Assembly (NCBI GenBank): GCA_947650285.1
Contig: CANTFL010000080.1
Span: 310,001 to 374,000 of the forward strand
Length of the DNA stretch: 64,000 bases
Source of the DNA: Hyaloperonospora brassicae
Taxonomy: Eukaryota > Oomycota > Peronosporomycetes > Peronosporales > Peronosporaceae
Direction: 5' to 3'
Shown here: positions 10,967-21,794 of the stretch, in pieces
How positions within the stretch are numbered: position 1 is the first letter of the stretch
Layout of the letters: the number at the start of each line of letters is the position of its first letter
Notes under the pieces: model-generated
Told to the model about the DNA's origin: nothing
Databases searched by the model: none
Seen by the model: the letters and a program-made list of their open reading frames with translations, nothing else
Position numbers and translations under genes: made by a program

Positions 10967-12818
10967 TTACGCCTTCAGGTCCTGAGACTGGAGTCGCTTC
11001 TGTTTCTTCTTTCGCTTCTCCTTACGGCGCTGGTTGCGAGCCTTCTTCTGCGACTCGGACAGATCCGAGACGCGCCCGACGTCGTCCACACCATCGGGCG
11101 ACTCGAACCCGTCGCTCACTGTCGAAGCGGATGAGAGCGGAGGCTTACTGACCGATTTCTTGCGGTGGCGTCTCTTCTTCTTCGCCATCTCTTCTGCAGT
11201 CTCGACCATGTCCTCAACCTCCTCTTCCACATCCTCGACCACCTCCTTGATCCCTTCCTTCACAGTCTCGACCATGGCCTTGGCCTCTTTTTTGACAGTC
11301 TCGACCGTCTTCTTGGCCTCTTCTTCCACAGTCTCGACCATGGCCTTGGCTTCTTCTTTCACACACTCGGTCTTCTCCTTGATCTCTTCTTTCACAGCCT
11401 CGACCGTCTTCTTGGCCTCTTCTTTCACAGCCTCGACCGTCTCCTTTGATCTCTTCTTTGACAGGGTCCGCTTTGTCCTGGGCCTTCTCTTCCACAGCCT
11501 CGACCGTCTCCGTGATCTCTTCTTCTACCACAGTCTCTACAATCTCCGTGATCTCTTCGTTCACAGTCTCCGCCTTGTCCTGAACTTCCAGTTCCGCAGT
11601 CTCGACCATGTCTTTGGCCCTCTGATGTGCAGTCTCGACCATCTCCCTGGCTGCAGTCAAGAGCGTCACCACAGACTTCTTCTGTTCCGACATCCCCACC
11701 ATCTCGCTGGCCTCTTGTTCCGCAGACTCGACCATCTGCTTGGCCGCAGCCAAGAGCGTGACCACAGACTTCTTCCTGTCCGACATCTCCACCTTGAACG
11801 AGTGCGGGTCGTCCGACGTGCTCGTGATAGTCACCTTCTTATCCACCACCGTCTTCGTCGGCGACGGGCGACTCGTCACGTTTGTCTCGACGACAGTCGA
11901 TCCACTCGATATGGTCGTCGTCGTCGTCTTCGTCGTCGTCGTCGTCGACGTCGTCGCCGGCGTCACTTGCCCACCTCCCTTGACCTCCTCATCCTTGACC
12001 TCCTCATCCTTGACCTCCTCACCCTTGACCTCCTCACCCTTGACCTCCTCACCCTTGACCTCCTCACCCTTCACCTGTGTCACCACCTCCTCTTCTTCCT
12101 TGACCACCTTGACCACCTCCTCCACCTCCTTCTCCACCTTAGCTTCAGTCTTCTTCTCCGCCTCCTTTTCCACCTTAGCTTCAGTCTTCTTCTCCACCTC
12201 CTTCTCCACCACCTCTTTTCCTCCATCCACCTTTGCTTCCCCGGCCACCTTCTCGTCCCCCTTGACCTGCTCTTCCCCCTTCAATCCACCCGCCGTCTCG
12301 CTCTTCTGGTTGTCTTTCCCTGCAATGTCCGTGATCGTCGACCCCCCACCCACTCCACTAGCAGCGTCCACAAGCTCCACCTGCTCCCCGTCCTTCGGCT
12401 GGACCACATCCACTGCAGCCTCCTTCTTGTCCCCCTTTTTCCCCACGGCTTTAGCCTTCACCACCTTCTTGGCCTCCCGCAGGCGCTTGTCCACCTGAAA
12501 GAACTCGCGCAGGAGCTTATTCATCACACGCGGCTGCCGCCGCTTGAGGTAAAACGCAATCACAGTCTGCAGAAACGCATCGAGTCGGGGCTTGCGCTCT
12601 TCGGGCTTGGGCGAGTAGAAGAGACTGCTCTTGGGCGGGAACTCGGCCTTGAAACTCCGCTCGGCGGTCCGGAGCTGCTCGTAAAAGGCGTAGAACTTGC
12701 GGTACCGAATCGCCAGTGTCCACGACAAGTCCTCGAGCGTCACGACGGTCGTGTACGTGTGGCACGTGGCAAAGTCAAAGCCCGTGACGCGCGCCGAGAG
12801 CGTCGCGAGCGAAGTCAT
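10967..12818 (-). CDS. PX-domain protein 1 with long Lys/Glu coiled tail; one-base frameshift
   Basis: Single exon. The PX (phosphoinositide-binding) domain spans about residues 8-115: RYRKFYAFYEQL (the R-Y/F-x-x-F signature), EFPPKSSLF (the Pro-rich loop and its Lys), then the helix LDAFLQTVIAFY. The rest is low-complexity and charged: KGEEV/KDEEV repeats, a Thr-rich stretch, then helical repeats of VETVKEE/MVETAEE type that resemble 11-residue LEA-like helices, and a basic end (KRKKKQKRLQSQ). The frame breaks at 11445-11447: the repeat motif reads CTCCTTTGATC where sister copies read CTCCTTGATC, so one extra T shifts the frame. Downstream of it the native register resumes as EEAKKTVEAVKEE and runs to 10967. 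Without the extra base the length is 1851 nt, 616 aa. It heads a tandem array of three PX genes. Likely peripheral on endosomal or other PI-rich membranes (inferred from PX). Confidence 0.85.
11977..12070. repeat. 15-bp minisatellite inside PX gene 1
   Basis: About six tandem units of CTTGACCTCCTCACC with minor variants (ATC for ACC in the first units). On the minus strand they encode successive KGEEV or KDEEV pentapeptides, so the unit length preserves the frame. Confidence 0.9.
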
Positions 12819-12843
12819 GCGGACGGCCTGCGGGACGTGGCGA

Positions 12844-12859
12844 AGATTGGGGAATGCGA
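12844..12859 (-). promoter_or_regulatory. oomycete initiator (Inr)-like site for PX gene 1
   Basis: On the minus strand TCGCATTCCCCAATCT matches the oomycete Inr consensus GCTCATTYYNCAWTTT at about 13 of 16 positions, including CATTCC and CAAT. It lies 26-41 nt before the ATG at 12818, the short-leader spacing typical of oomycete genes. Confidence 0.6.
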
Positions 12860-13947
12860 CCAGAGACCGACTGACGGGTGGGTATGTGGCCAGTCTTTGG
12901 CCCAGAAAGTCGGAGACTGAGTGGCTGCGCGTGTCGACGGGATGGGGGGCAGTCGACCGATTGACTGACGGACGACGAGCAGACCGACTGACTCACTCGC
13001 TGACTATTGAACTCAGCCTCAAAGTCACGACCAAAGGCACTTCCTAACCGCACGATCTCTCGTTGCTGCCCGTCGAGCAGGTGACCTCGAGGGCCCTTTA
13101 GATTTTTCGTGGCAGCTCTTTTTTTCTGTTTCGAGGCGTAGAGTCGAGTCGGTCGAGTACGCAGAGAGGAGACACACCTGTCTGTCTGCTGCCTCCTGTC
13201 TATCTATCTACCTACGTGGCTATCTCTGCTTGCGGTCCATCTATGTCTCTCTCTCTCTCTTCCTGCATAGTCGCTCTGGGACGCAGCACGTGCCACGACG
13301 AGCGACGTGCGTTGGGGCACACACGTCCTGTAGAGACGAGGGCGCAGACGCCTTCCCCCACATACGCACACACGTGCTTGAAGTTGGCGCTCCTGCGCTC
13401 TGTCATCCATGCGGCCGATCGCAGGAAGAGAGTTCGTCGCGCGTGGGCGGCCGATTGCTTGTGGCTCGCAAGAGCAGACGACGTGCGTTTCTCGCGCAGT
13501 CGACCACGGTCAATCGACGTGCAATGACTGCGCTCCATATGCAAAGAGGTGTCGAGGCAATCGGCGATAGCTCACTGCGTTCCTCCTGAGCCCGAGAGAG
13601 AGAGGCGATGCCGCTTGGTGATGAGACAGTCAACGCACGTGCCACTCACTGTTCGTCCGGACTCGGGCACTGCTTAAGGGCTACCGCCCACGACGTGTGC
13701 GCGTGATCAGACGGCCTTTCCATGATCCGGTACGACGCCACGAACGTGACCTCTTTGCATACAGGCGAAAGTGTACATAGATGGAGAGACGCACGAGGAG
13801 CTGCTGCTGGTCGGGACACGAAGGGGACAGAGCAACACGTTGGCATCAATACCGTCATCATCATCATCATATTACTCGGACACTGGGCTTCGGTCTTCTT
13901 ACATGGTACAAACGAGCAGCTCACTCACTCACTTCTTCACTCACGCA
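12860..13947. other. intergenic between PX genes 1 and 2
   Basis: Contains TCTA/CTAC-type and TCA short tandem runs (around 13200 and 13855) but no recognisable gene. Open frames here occur on both strands and lack family features. Confidence 0.55.
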
Positions 13948-15015
13948 CTACGGGTACGAGTAGCGACTCGTGCCAACGTCGCAGCGAAGGCTCTGGAAAA
14001 ACACGGGCTGACGGTAGCGCTGGAGACGCACCTCCCGTTCCTCTTCGATGCGCACGAGCGCGGCTTTCCTCGCAGCGACGCGGGCCTTCTCTTCAGCGTC
14101 CTCGCGTGCCATAGCAGCAGTCTCTTCCGCTTCGTCCCGTGCTGCATCTTCCTCAGCTCGTGCTCGTGCTGCAGCCCTCGCTTCCTCCTCGTCTTCAGCT
14201 TGTCGCTTCTTAGCCTCGGCCTTGTCCCCTTGCTCCCCCACCTCACCCGAGCTAAAGGTGCTCAAGCGCCGAAACCACTTCACAACAGGGGCCTCCCATG
14301 TCTCCGGTCTCTCGTCGAGCTCCCCTCTGTCGGCCAGCTCTCGCTCAACTGCCTGGTCGGCTGCCTCCTCGTTCCCTCCTGCTGCAGACGGGACCGCCGT
14401 GTCTCGTGCCTGTCCCCTCCCTGCTCCGGGAGACACGCCTGACGCAAGACCAGCGGTCGTGCCTGTAGACGCGCCCGGACCCGTCGCAGACAGAGCGCCG
14501 ACCAGAGACACCTCCGACGCCACTTGACGGCCAACTTCAACGTCGGCAGCGAACGGCTCGGGCGCGCGACTCTCTTCATTGTTGTCGCCGCTGCTGCTGT
14601 TCTCGAGGTAGTCGTCGTGCTCGTCCGAACTGCCTTCGCTGGCCGTGCGGTCCTCGTCGTCGGTCGCCTTGTGGACCGTCCCCTTCACGTGGTCCGACAC
14701 CTGCAGGAGCTCGTCGAGCAGCGCCCCCATGCGCTTCGGGTGGCCCCGCAGGTCAAAGTAGGCGAGTGTGCCCCCGAGGAAGTCGTTCAGCTGCGCCTGC
14801 CGGGCGGCCGGCGAAGGCGACGAGAACACGCCGCCTTTCGGCGGGAACGCCACGGGAAAGTGTTTCTCAAGCGTCACGAGGCGCTCGTAGAAGCGGTGGA
14901 ACGCCGTGTAGCGCAGGTGGAGCGTCCACGTGTGGTCGTCGACAGTCACTTTAGTCGCGTACACGTGACACGTCGTGTAGGCAAACCCCGTGACGTGTGC
15001 GTCCATTGTCCGCAT
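13948..15015 (-). CDS. PX-domain protein 2 with Ala/Arg/Glu helical tail
   Basis: Single exon, 355 aa from the ATG at 15015 (MRTMDAHVTGF). That start aligns with the N-termini of the two neighbouring paralogues (MTSLATLSARVTGF, MKTLSAHISGF); an upstream ATG at 15165 would add 50 Arg-rich residues with no counterpart. The PX domain is at about residues 5-115: RYTAFHRFYERL, AFPPKGGVF, then LNDFLGGTLAYF. The middle is acidic and disordered. The C-terminal third is a predicted long charged helix made of Ala/Arg/Glu (ARAAARARAEEDAARDEAEE), ending in a short non-hydrophobic tail. Tandem duplicate of its neighbours, so probably the same membrane-lipid-binding role with a different tail. Ligand not determinable. 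Confidence 0.87.
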   Translation of the reverse strand: MRTMDAHVTGFAYTTCHVYATKVTVDDHTWTLHLRYTAFHRFYERLVTLEKHFPVAFPPKGGVFSSPSPAARQAQLNDFLGGTLAYFDLRGHPKRMGALLDELLQVSDHVKGTVHKATDDEDRTASEGSSDEHDDYLENSSSGDNNEESRAPEPFAADVEVGRQVASEVSLVGALSATGPGASTGTTAGLASGVSPGAGRGQARDTAVPSAAGGNEEAADQAVERELADRGELDERPETWEAPVVKWFRRLSTFSSGEVGEQGDKAEAKKRQAEDEEEARAAARARAEEDAARDEAEETAAMAREDAEEKARVAARKAALVRIEEEREVRLQRYRQPVFFQSLRCDVGTSRYSYP

Positions 15016-15069
15016 GTCTCTCCTCGTCGGCTCTGCTCGGCGGTGCGGCCGCTCTGCTCGCGACGAAAG

Positions 15070-15085
15070 ATATACAAAAGTGAGC
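15070..15085 (-). promoter_or_regulatory. Inr-like site for PX gene 2
   Basis: On the minus strand GCTCACTTTTGTATAT matches GCTCATTYYNCAWTTT at about 12 of 16 positions, including an intact GCTCA. It lies 55-70 nt before the ATG at 15015 and supports that start over the one at 15165, which would lie upstream of this site. Confidence 0.5.
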
Positions 15086-15340
15086 ACTCGCGGGGACAGT
15101 CGGCCGCCTCGGCGTCGTGTCGTGGCCGGTGGGGTCGTCGACCTCATTTCTACACACAGAGGCACTCACTTGACAGTGTCTCTGCTCGCAGTGAGGGCAC
15201 GACCGACAAACCGGCCGGCCGGCCGACTCACCCACATCCACGTCCAACCCCTCCCTCCCTCTCCTTCTTCTCCTTCTTCTTCTTCTTCTCCCCTTTGCCT
15301 CAACTGAGTGCAACAGGGGCGGCACCTACACGCCGCTCTT

Positions 15341-15376
<36 letters not shown>

Positions 15377-16064
15377 CCATCCGACGTTCGATGCACTAAG
15401 GAGCGGCAAATCGCAATGGACCGCGACGGCAGACATCGCTGGACTTGCACTTGGATGACCAAAAAACCGCGCGTTTTATTATAACGCCCAACCTGATCGC
15501 ACGACCGGGAAACCCAGCGCAGAGCTTTCCAGTCGATTCCCTGCAAAGGCACTGCATCGAGCGCAGTACTGCGTATGCGCCGCGAGGTGCGCGCTGCGTC
15601 TTTTTTATTGCGTCGGCCGCCGAGGTGACGACTGCAATGGCGGACCGGCGGCCGAACCCATTGACGGGCCACACGCTGTGGTTTGCTGCCTGCCGTCACA
15701 CTCGTGTCGCACGTTTCTCGTTCCACGTTGACGCGTCTCTCTCACTCGTTGCTGCGGGTCAGACATGACGCGTCCACGAAGTTGAAGCGATCTGAGGCGC
15801 ACTGAACCCGATCGCAGATGCGTCGACGCACTTGTGCGCCGCACATTCGCCGAACGGGCGCGTAACGTGGGCACGAGATGGGACGTTTCTGAACTTAGAG
15901 GTACATTAACAATACGGCCTGCAGCTTAACTGAGTGCGAACGGACCAGCACTCGGTCACGGGGTATCTATCCCCATTGACTGCGTACAACTGCGTACAAC
16001 TGCGGACTCGAACCGGGCGTGACGTGACTGCCCACCGAGTCAAGAGCAAGAGAAGCCGAGTTTT
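15086..16064. other. intergenic between PX genes 2 and 3
   Basis: No gene recognised. It includes a pyrimidine-rich tract at 15240-15380 and the CT microsatellite listed separately. Confidence 0.6.
15345..15373. repeat. (CT)14 microsatellite
   Basis: Uninterrupted CT run of 29 bp between PX genes 2 and 3. Confidence 0.97.
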
Positions 16065-17783
16065 CTAACTGCGACCCAGCACCACTGGTAGCAGCAGTGC
16101 GACGCAGAGGACCGCCAGGTTGGTCTTCCTCATGCAGCGCTGGCGGATAAACTGGAGCATGGACTTGGGCAGCTGGACGGTGAACCACGAATAGACGCAG
16201 CGACGAGCATCGAGTTGTTTCGGGTTCTTGGTCACTTGTGCGCCCGACAGGCTCTCGCTGGCAAACCGCTTTTCGACGGTCGTTGACGATGATAAGGTGG
16301 TGGTCGACTCGTGTGCCTCGGACTCGACAACCGACTGCTCGCAAGGCCTCTCGTACTGCAACGCTGTACACTCTTGAGGTTTCGTACAGGTCACCTCCTT
16401 GACTGCTTCCTCTGCTGCTGCTTCCACTGGTGTCTGTTGCACAGCACAATCAGTCGTGTCTTCCTGATGCATGTCCTCGACCGTCGCTTCTTCAGTCATC
16501 TTACTGTCCTCTGCAAACAAAGGTGTGGCAGCAGTAGCCTCTGCGTCATCGTCAACGGCACGTGCTTCCTCACAGTCCTCTTCAATCACACGCGTCTTTG
16601 CTTGTGCCTCGACTTCATCATCAGCGGTAGAAGCTTCTTCACGGTCCTCTTCCATCACACGTGTCTCTGCTTGTGCCTCCATAGCGTCATGCTCTTCCCG
16701 ACCTGCTTCTTGATCTTCCTCCGACGCAAGTGTCTCCACTTGTGCACCTTCCTCGTCATCAGCAACTTGATCCTCTCCACAGTCCTCCTCCATCACAGGT
16801 GTCTCTACTTGTGTCTCTGCTTCATGACGCTCTCCACTGCCTTCTTCGCCGTCCTCTTCAATCGCATCGGCGTCCGCTTGTGCGTCAGTTGTTTCTTCAT
16901 CAGCACCATCGACTTCGTCATGTCTTTCCACTGTCGAGACTGCCTCTTGTACATCGTCAGCAGCATCAGCTCCTTCATCGTCCTTTACAGCCTCAAGTGC
17001 CTCTGCCCCCTCTTCTTCAGCAACAACGACCCCCTCATTGCTCGCCGCAATCGTAGCTGTCTCCACTCGTACCTTCGCCTCTTCGTCAGCACCATCAGCT
17101 TCCTCACTATCGTCCGCCCCCACTGATGTCTCAGCTTCTACGTCGGCTTCGTCCTTCTCCCCTCGAGCTTCAGCCGTCTGCTCAGCCGAAGAAGTCTCCA
17201 AAGCGACTGCAGCAACAGTCGGCACCAGCTCAGCAGCAGCCACGACGTCCTCTTTTTCCTTGTCACCACCAGACCCTTTGCCTCCTCCAGCGTGCGCCTC
17301 AGCGCCTCCGCTCATAGCCACGGACTTTGTCTTGAGCTCTTCGTCTCCCTCCTCGTCCACTGTCTTCTTCTTTGCATTTGGTTCTACCAGTTCGTCCAGT
17401 CCACTCTCCGTACCCGTCGACCCGTCATCGTCGTCCTCGTGCTCCGGCGACCGCAAGTGGCCGGGGACCTTGAGCAAGTCACACAGCAGGTTCTCCACCT
17501 CGACCGGGTACCCCTTCGCTGCGTAGAACGCAAGCACTTGCTGCAGAAAGACCTCGAGCTGCTGCTGCCGCTCTTCGGGTTTGGGCGTAAAGAACAACGT
17601 GCCTTTGGGCGGGAACTCGGCGTCAAAACCCGCCACTTGCTCCATGAGCTGGTCGTAGAAGCTGTGGAACTTGCTATAGCGCAGTCCGAGGCGCCAGCGA
17701 TGGCCGTGGACGGCCACTTCGGTCGTGTACGCGTGGAACGACGACCAGTAGAAGCCCGAGATGTGGGCCGAGAGGGTCTTCAT
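16065..17783 (-). CDS. PX-domain protein 3 with acidic repeats and C-terminal tail anchor
   Basis: Single exon, 572 aa from the ATG at 17783 (MKTLSAHISGF), the position that aligns with the paralogues; an ATG 204 nt upstream gives a Cys/Arg-rich extension without family support. The PX domain is at about residues 5-115: RYSKFHSFYDQL, EFPPKGTLFF, then LEVFLQQVLAFY. A very long acidic region follows with repeats of about 29 residues built around METQVETPVMEED / AETRVMEEDREE. The last 20 residues (TNLAVLCVALLLPVVLG) are a hydrophobic helix after basic residues, the layout of a tail-anchored membrane protein. It is therefore probably held by its C-terminus in one membrane with the PX domain free to contact PI lipids on the same or another membrane, as in a tether; this is inference. 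Confidence 0.87.
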   Translation of the reverse strand: MKTLSAHISGFYWSSFHAYTTEVAVHGHRWRLGLRYSKFHSFYDQLMEQVAGFDAEFPPKGTLFFTPKPEERQQQLEVFLQQVLAFYAAKGYPVEVENLLCDLLKVPGHLRSPEHEDDDDGSTGTESGLDELVEPNAKKKTVDEEGDEELKTKSVAMSGGAEAHAGGGKGSGGDKEKEDVVAAAELVPTVAAVALETSSAEQTAEARGEKDEADVEAETSVGADDSEEADGADEEAKVRVETATIAASNEGVVVAEEEGAEALEAVKDDEGADAADDVQEAVSTVERHDEVDGADEETTDAQADADAIEEDGEEGSGERHEAETQVETPVMEEDCGEDQVADDEEGAQVETLASEEDQEAGREEHDAMEAQAETRVMEEDREEASTADDEVEAQAKTRVIEEDCEEARAVDDDAEATAATPLFAEDSKMTEEATVEDMHQEDTTDCAVQQTPVEAAAEEAVKEVTCTKPQECTALQYERPCEQSVVESEAHESTTTLSSSTTVEKRFASESLSGAQVTKNPKQLDARRCVYSWFTVQLPKSMLQFIRQRCMRKTNLAVLCVALLLPVVLGRS

Positions 17784-20700
17784 AGTGAACTTCCGCTCGC
17801 AACGGACTGTGGGCTGCCGCGTATGTCGTGACGCAGAGACGCCAAAAGATAAACTGATCACGACACTGCACGACGCACGGAGCCGTTTTCTTCCAAGCGA
17901 TGGGCGACGTCCTTTTTCCCAGCAAATCAGTGCGTATGGCCGATGGCGGAGCACGTTCCAAGACAGACACGACAGACAGACAGACACGACAGACAGACAG
18001 ACGGACGGAGAATCGTTTTACTTGCGACATTGGAGAATGTAGCGGCATTGATGGAGGAGAGATTGGCCGGTTAGAGGCTGGTGGACGTGCGATTGCGCGA
18101 AGAAGGTCTTGCACACGTGTAGAGCGCTGGGCATACTTTATCTAGTACAGATACTGGACGATAGATATCGTGGGTAAGTGTGGGTGAGGGTGGTCGGTTG
18201 TTGGCTCTCTCGTACATGTCTCGGTGGAAAGTGAATGGGCACTTGTTGGGAATGCAGCAGTGGCGTTGCGAAAGGAGATATCCGATGGCACTCTCTTTCT
18301 CTCCACGTGTCGGCAGAACAAGTGGATGTTGCAAATGACAGAGCGAGCGATGCTGCCACTTCGGGCGCGAGCGTAAACGTCAAGACGGACGTGTTGTGTG
18401 AAAGTCCGCTCGGACGCCACAGAACGATTCGAGCGATCGGAAGAAAACGAGACGCAGTGAGCGGCGGCTGACGTTTAGGCGTGTGATTCCGCGAGCTGCG
18501 GCTGACGTTCGGGCGCGTGTCGCACTCGCTTCTGCGAAACAGATGACCAGTTGCAGAGAATTCTCTGGATGTCGTGCCCCGATTGAGTGTCCACTGTGTA
18601 TTTCGATAGCGTGCGACGTTCGGGTACAACCCGTGCGAGTGCGTGACTCTGACTTTTTTTGTGGAAAATGTAAGCGTTGGGCACTGCTTCTCTAGGCCGA
18701 GGACGTGGGCCGTCTTGTGCGTCACTCGGCTGTCCTCTCCATGGACAGACTTGCGGACTCTGTCGAGTTGCTGGTGTGCCAGAGCTACGCGCGAGAAAAA
18801 GTGAGAGACAATCGACGCCAACAAGACAGTCGAGTACACCGCGCGCGAGTTTTTGCAACGACAGCGACGACTTCGGCAACGCACGCTGTGCAAGATAGAC
18901 AGACCCCGTCGAAATATTGCTCATCTCTGCGGGAGATCCAATCGGTCCCGAAACTTTTGCTGCAGTGCGTTAGTTTTTTCGTGCGTGGCGCATCATCTCG
19001 TGGCATCAGCTTCCAGACAGGCCACGCGTAAGACTATTGCACGGCATCGAACGCTGTGAACAGAGCGGGCTATAAAATCGCCGAGTAACACGGATCGGAG
19101 CGACAGACGATTGCCTGCAAGATGCGTCGACCGCTCACGTGTTGACGGGCGCAATACATACCACTAAACAAGCAGCAAAGTCCGTTGCAACTACGCCCGT
19201 GTGTACTGGCAACAAAGAACCCGCGCAGATGCGTTGAGGACGTTCGACGGTGCTGTTCCGGTGGCCATTTGCTTCGTATTAGTATTCAGAGTCGCGAGAA
19301 AAGATGAGCGTGGGCGTTGCTGCTATTCTCGACTGCACGCGAGCGTGTCGCTCCCACCTTCATCTTCGTGTCCGTTGTCAATGACGGCCGTCATGTTTGT
19401 CGCAGCCAGTAGCCACGACATCAGCTACCAAATCGACAAACGGACCCGCCATGTCGGTGCACGAGGTCAGAGCAAACAGCTCAAGATAATCGGCACGGAT
19501 GAATGAATAGAGTGCAAGAGACATGGTCTCACTGACACCTTTTCCAGCTGGTCCATTGACGGCACCTTTGCAATGAAACGTGGCGTCTCTCGCAAAGATT
19601 CCAATCGGAAGCCTCTGTGGCGTAATGCTGTCGTCGTTCCACGTGCACAAAAAATCGCGTGACGGAGCACGACTTGCAGCTGTCAGCATCCGCGTGGTCA
19701 CTGTTGGCCTCAGCTGTCAATGAATGACCTCTTTGCGTGCCTGGATTGCTGCATCTGTGGGGCTACGACACTTGCGGCCACACGTTTGCAAGATCACGAG
19801 GATGGGCGCACTGCAACAACCCTTGGCTCTTGTTCATTCCAATGCGGCGAGAGACGCAGCGGCAGGCAAACGAAGAAACAGCACGAGTGCACGATCATCG
19901 TTGATGGTGGACGTCTGTGTCGTGGGCGGACATCAACGAACACGTGAGCAAAAGTCGAGTCACTGAACGAGTCGATCGCTTCGAACGACGGGGAAGTCCA
20001 CCTCAGGTTGCACTCCCAACGCGCGATCCAGCACAGGCGGCAGCATAAGTGGTACACGCCACGTCAAAGCTGAGCTTTACGAGCTGCTTGCACCACTTGT
20101 GCTGTCGCCTGTGCTGGAAGTTGACCGGTAACAAGCTATTGTCTAGTGGCACAACAGCTCTCTTGCGTCGTTGATGCGCACGACATGACTCGGTCGAAAG
20201 GTAGATCATGACAGCAGCTCATGTCAGCAGCGCCGTCAATGAATGTAGCGTCAAGACGACAGGCGTGTCGTTGTGATGGCGGTGGGCTGACTTCGCAGGC
20301 GACGATGTAGCGTCGGCGTTCGACCATGGGTCGATTCATACGGACATGTCCAGACTTGTCACCTTCTATAATCACGTTGCTTGTACTTGAGCTCTAGAAG
20401 TCATGGTCTTTTTCGCAGCCTAAGTCCGTCATAGCTTCATACGATCGTTGCCCAACATCCTTCCTCTGTTGCTGAGCTGCATCTACGTCATCGCCAAAGC
20501 ACGAATCGTGAGGTGCGACCCCGTCTGGATACACGCGTACTTTGCCATGCTTCCTCGAGCACGGCCCCTACATTCATTTGCGCACGTACAAGGACTGAGA
20601 AAGATCAAGACAGCGTACACTATCCCTCTCTCGACATCACTGCTGTTCCCAATGAGGCCAATACTACAAGTCGTTGCAGGTTATAGCTGCAGACGAAGAC

Positions 20701-21283
20701 ATCGCCAAGATGCTTTGTGTACGGCAAATTGCTTTGCTCACGGCAAGGTGCGAAACACTGTGCTTTGTCATCGAGCGAGCGCTCAATGCAGCGAAACCTG
20801 GAGTGCATGTTCACAACGGAACATCAAGATCGAGATCGCGGTGAGTGTGCAACGCTTTGCGTATTAGTGCGACCGCTGGTCCATCGAGCTGTGGAATGTA
20901 GTGTTGATCTAACGCCAATATTGTGTCGGTGGTTGTCACGGCGCCCGCTGTGAAGGCGGTGACGCAAACAAGCTGAAAGTCATCAGTCCCTGCCGACTTT
21001 GTTGACAATGGGGAATGTCTGCTTCGACAGCAAATGTCCTTGCGAAGATATCGACATTTTGATCGAAGGAGAGCCTGGTTGTTCTTTACTTCGAGACGAT
21101 CGCTCTAGAGACCAGACCGAGTCACAAATTTGTGAACGAGATAAGCGATCGCCACACACGTTAGCAATAACGTCTCTACTAAGACTGCTGCTTTACAGGC
21201 CTACTCGGGTCTGCTGCTCATCAGGCTGATATGGCTCTCTGGTGCGTCATGAAAGACTGAAATTCATCACTTTATTCACTGGA

Positions 21284-21343
<60 letters not shown>

Positions 21344-21748
21344 TATGAGACGATACATTGCGTTGACCACTTTCGGCAGCGCCATACGTGGGACAGCTTA
21401 AGTGGACTGCGGATAAGCCAACATGTATTGGCACAAGATCAAGATGACGTGTCAGCAAGTAGCAAAGTCTCTCAGTCGGTCAGTCCGTGGCCACGTGCAT
21501 GGAAACATTATCGAGGACTGTCGCCACGATATACTTACACATGTGAGGAAACAGCATCGGTGCCAGGTCTGGGTATCTAGCTCGAAATTGTAGTTCGTTT
21601 GACCAAAGTAAGCCAAACTTTTCGTCCAGTGAGGGTATGGCAACATTTTACAAGCAAAATGATGGGCTCGACGACTAAATTCGTTACTATGGCAATTTTC
21701 TTCCAAACGCAAACCAATTTGGACAAGAACAAATGTGAAACTAATTCA
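17784..21748. other. long intergenic stretch, no confident gene
   Basis: No domain recognised. The minus strand holds a few protein-like stretches (19701-19378; 21008-20811 with adjoining frames down to about 20620) that may be remains of a gene, but they are broken, unplaced in any family and without clear splice sites. The GTC microsatellite at 21286 lies near the boundary with the transposon island. Confidence 0.4.
21286..21343. repeat. (CGT)19 trinucleotide microsatellite
   Basis: Nearly 58 bp of uninterrupted CGT/GTC units close to the edge of the transposon island. Confidence 0.97.
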
Positions 21749-21794
21749 TGATAGCTACTCGCATCATGCGGATTAACGACATAGCGACTGTAGC

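Noticed and set aside
11034..12920. 628-codon plus-strand open frame opposite PX gene 1
   Set aside because: It mirrors the Lys/Glu repeats as Leu/His/Ser-rich sequence with no domain; the PX domain is on the minus strand.
16311..17126. 271-codon plus-strand open frame opposite PX gene 3
   Set aside because: Hydrophobic Leu/Cys/Phe-rich shadow of the acidic repeat region, not a membrane protein.
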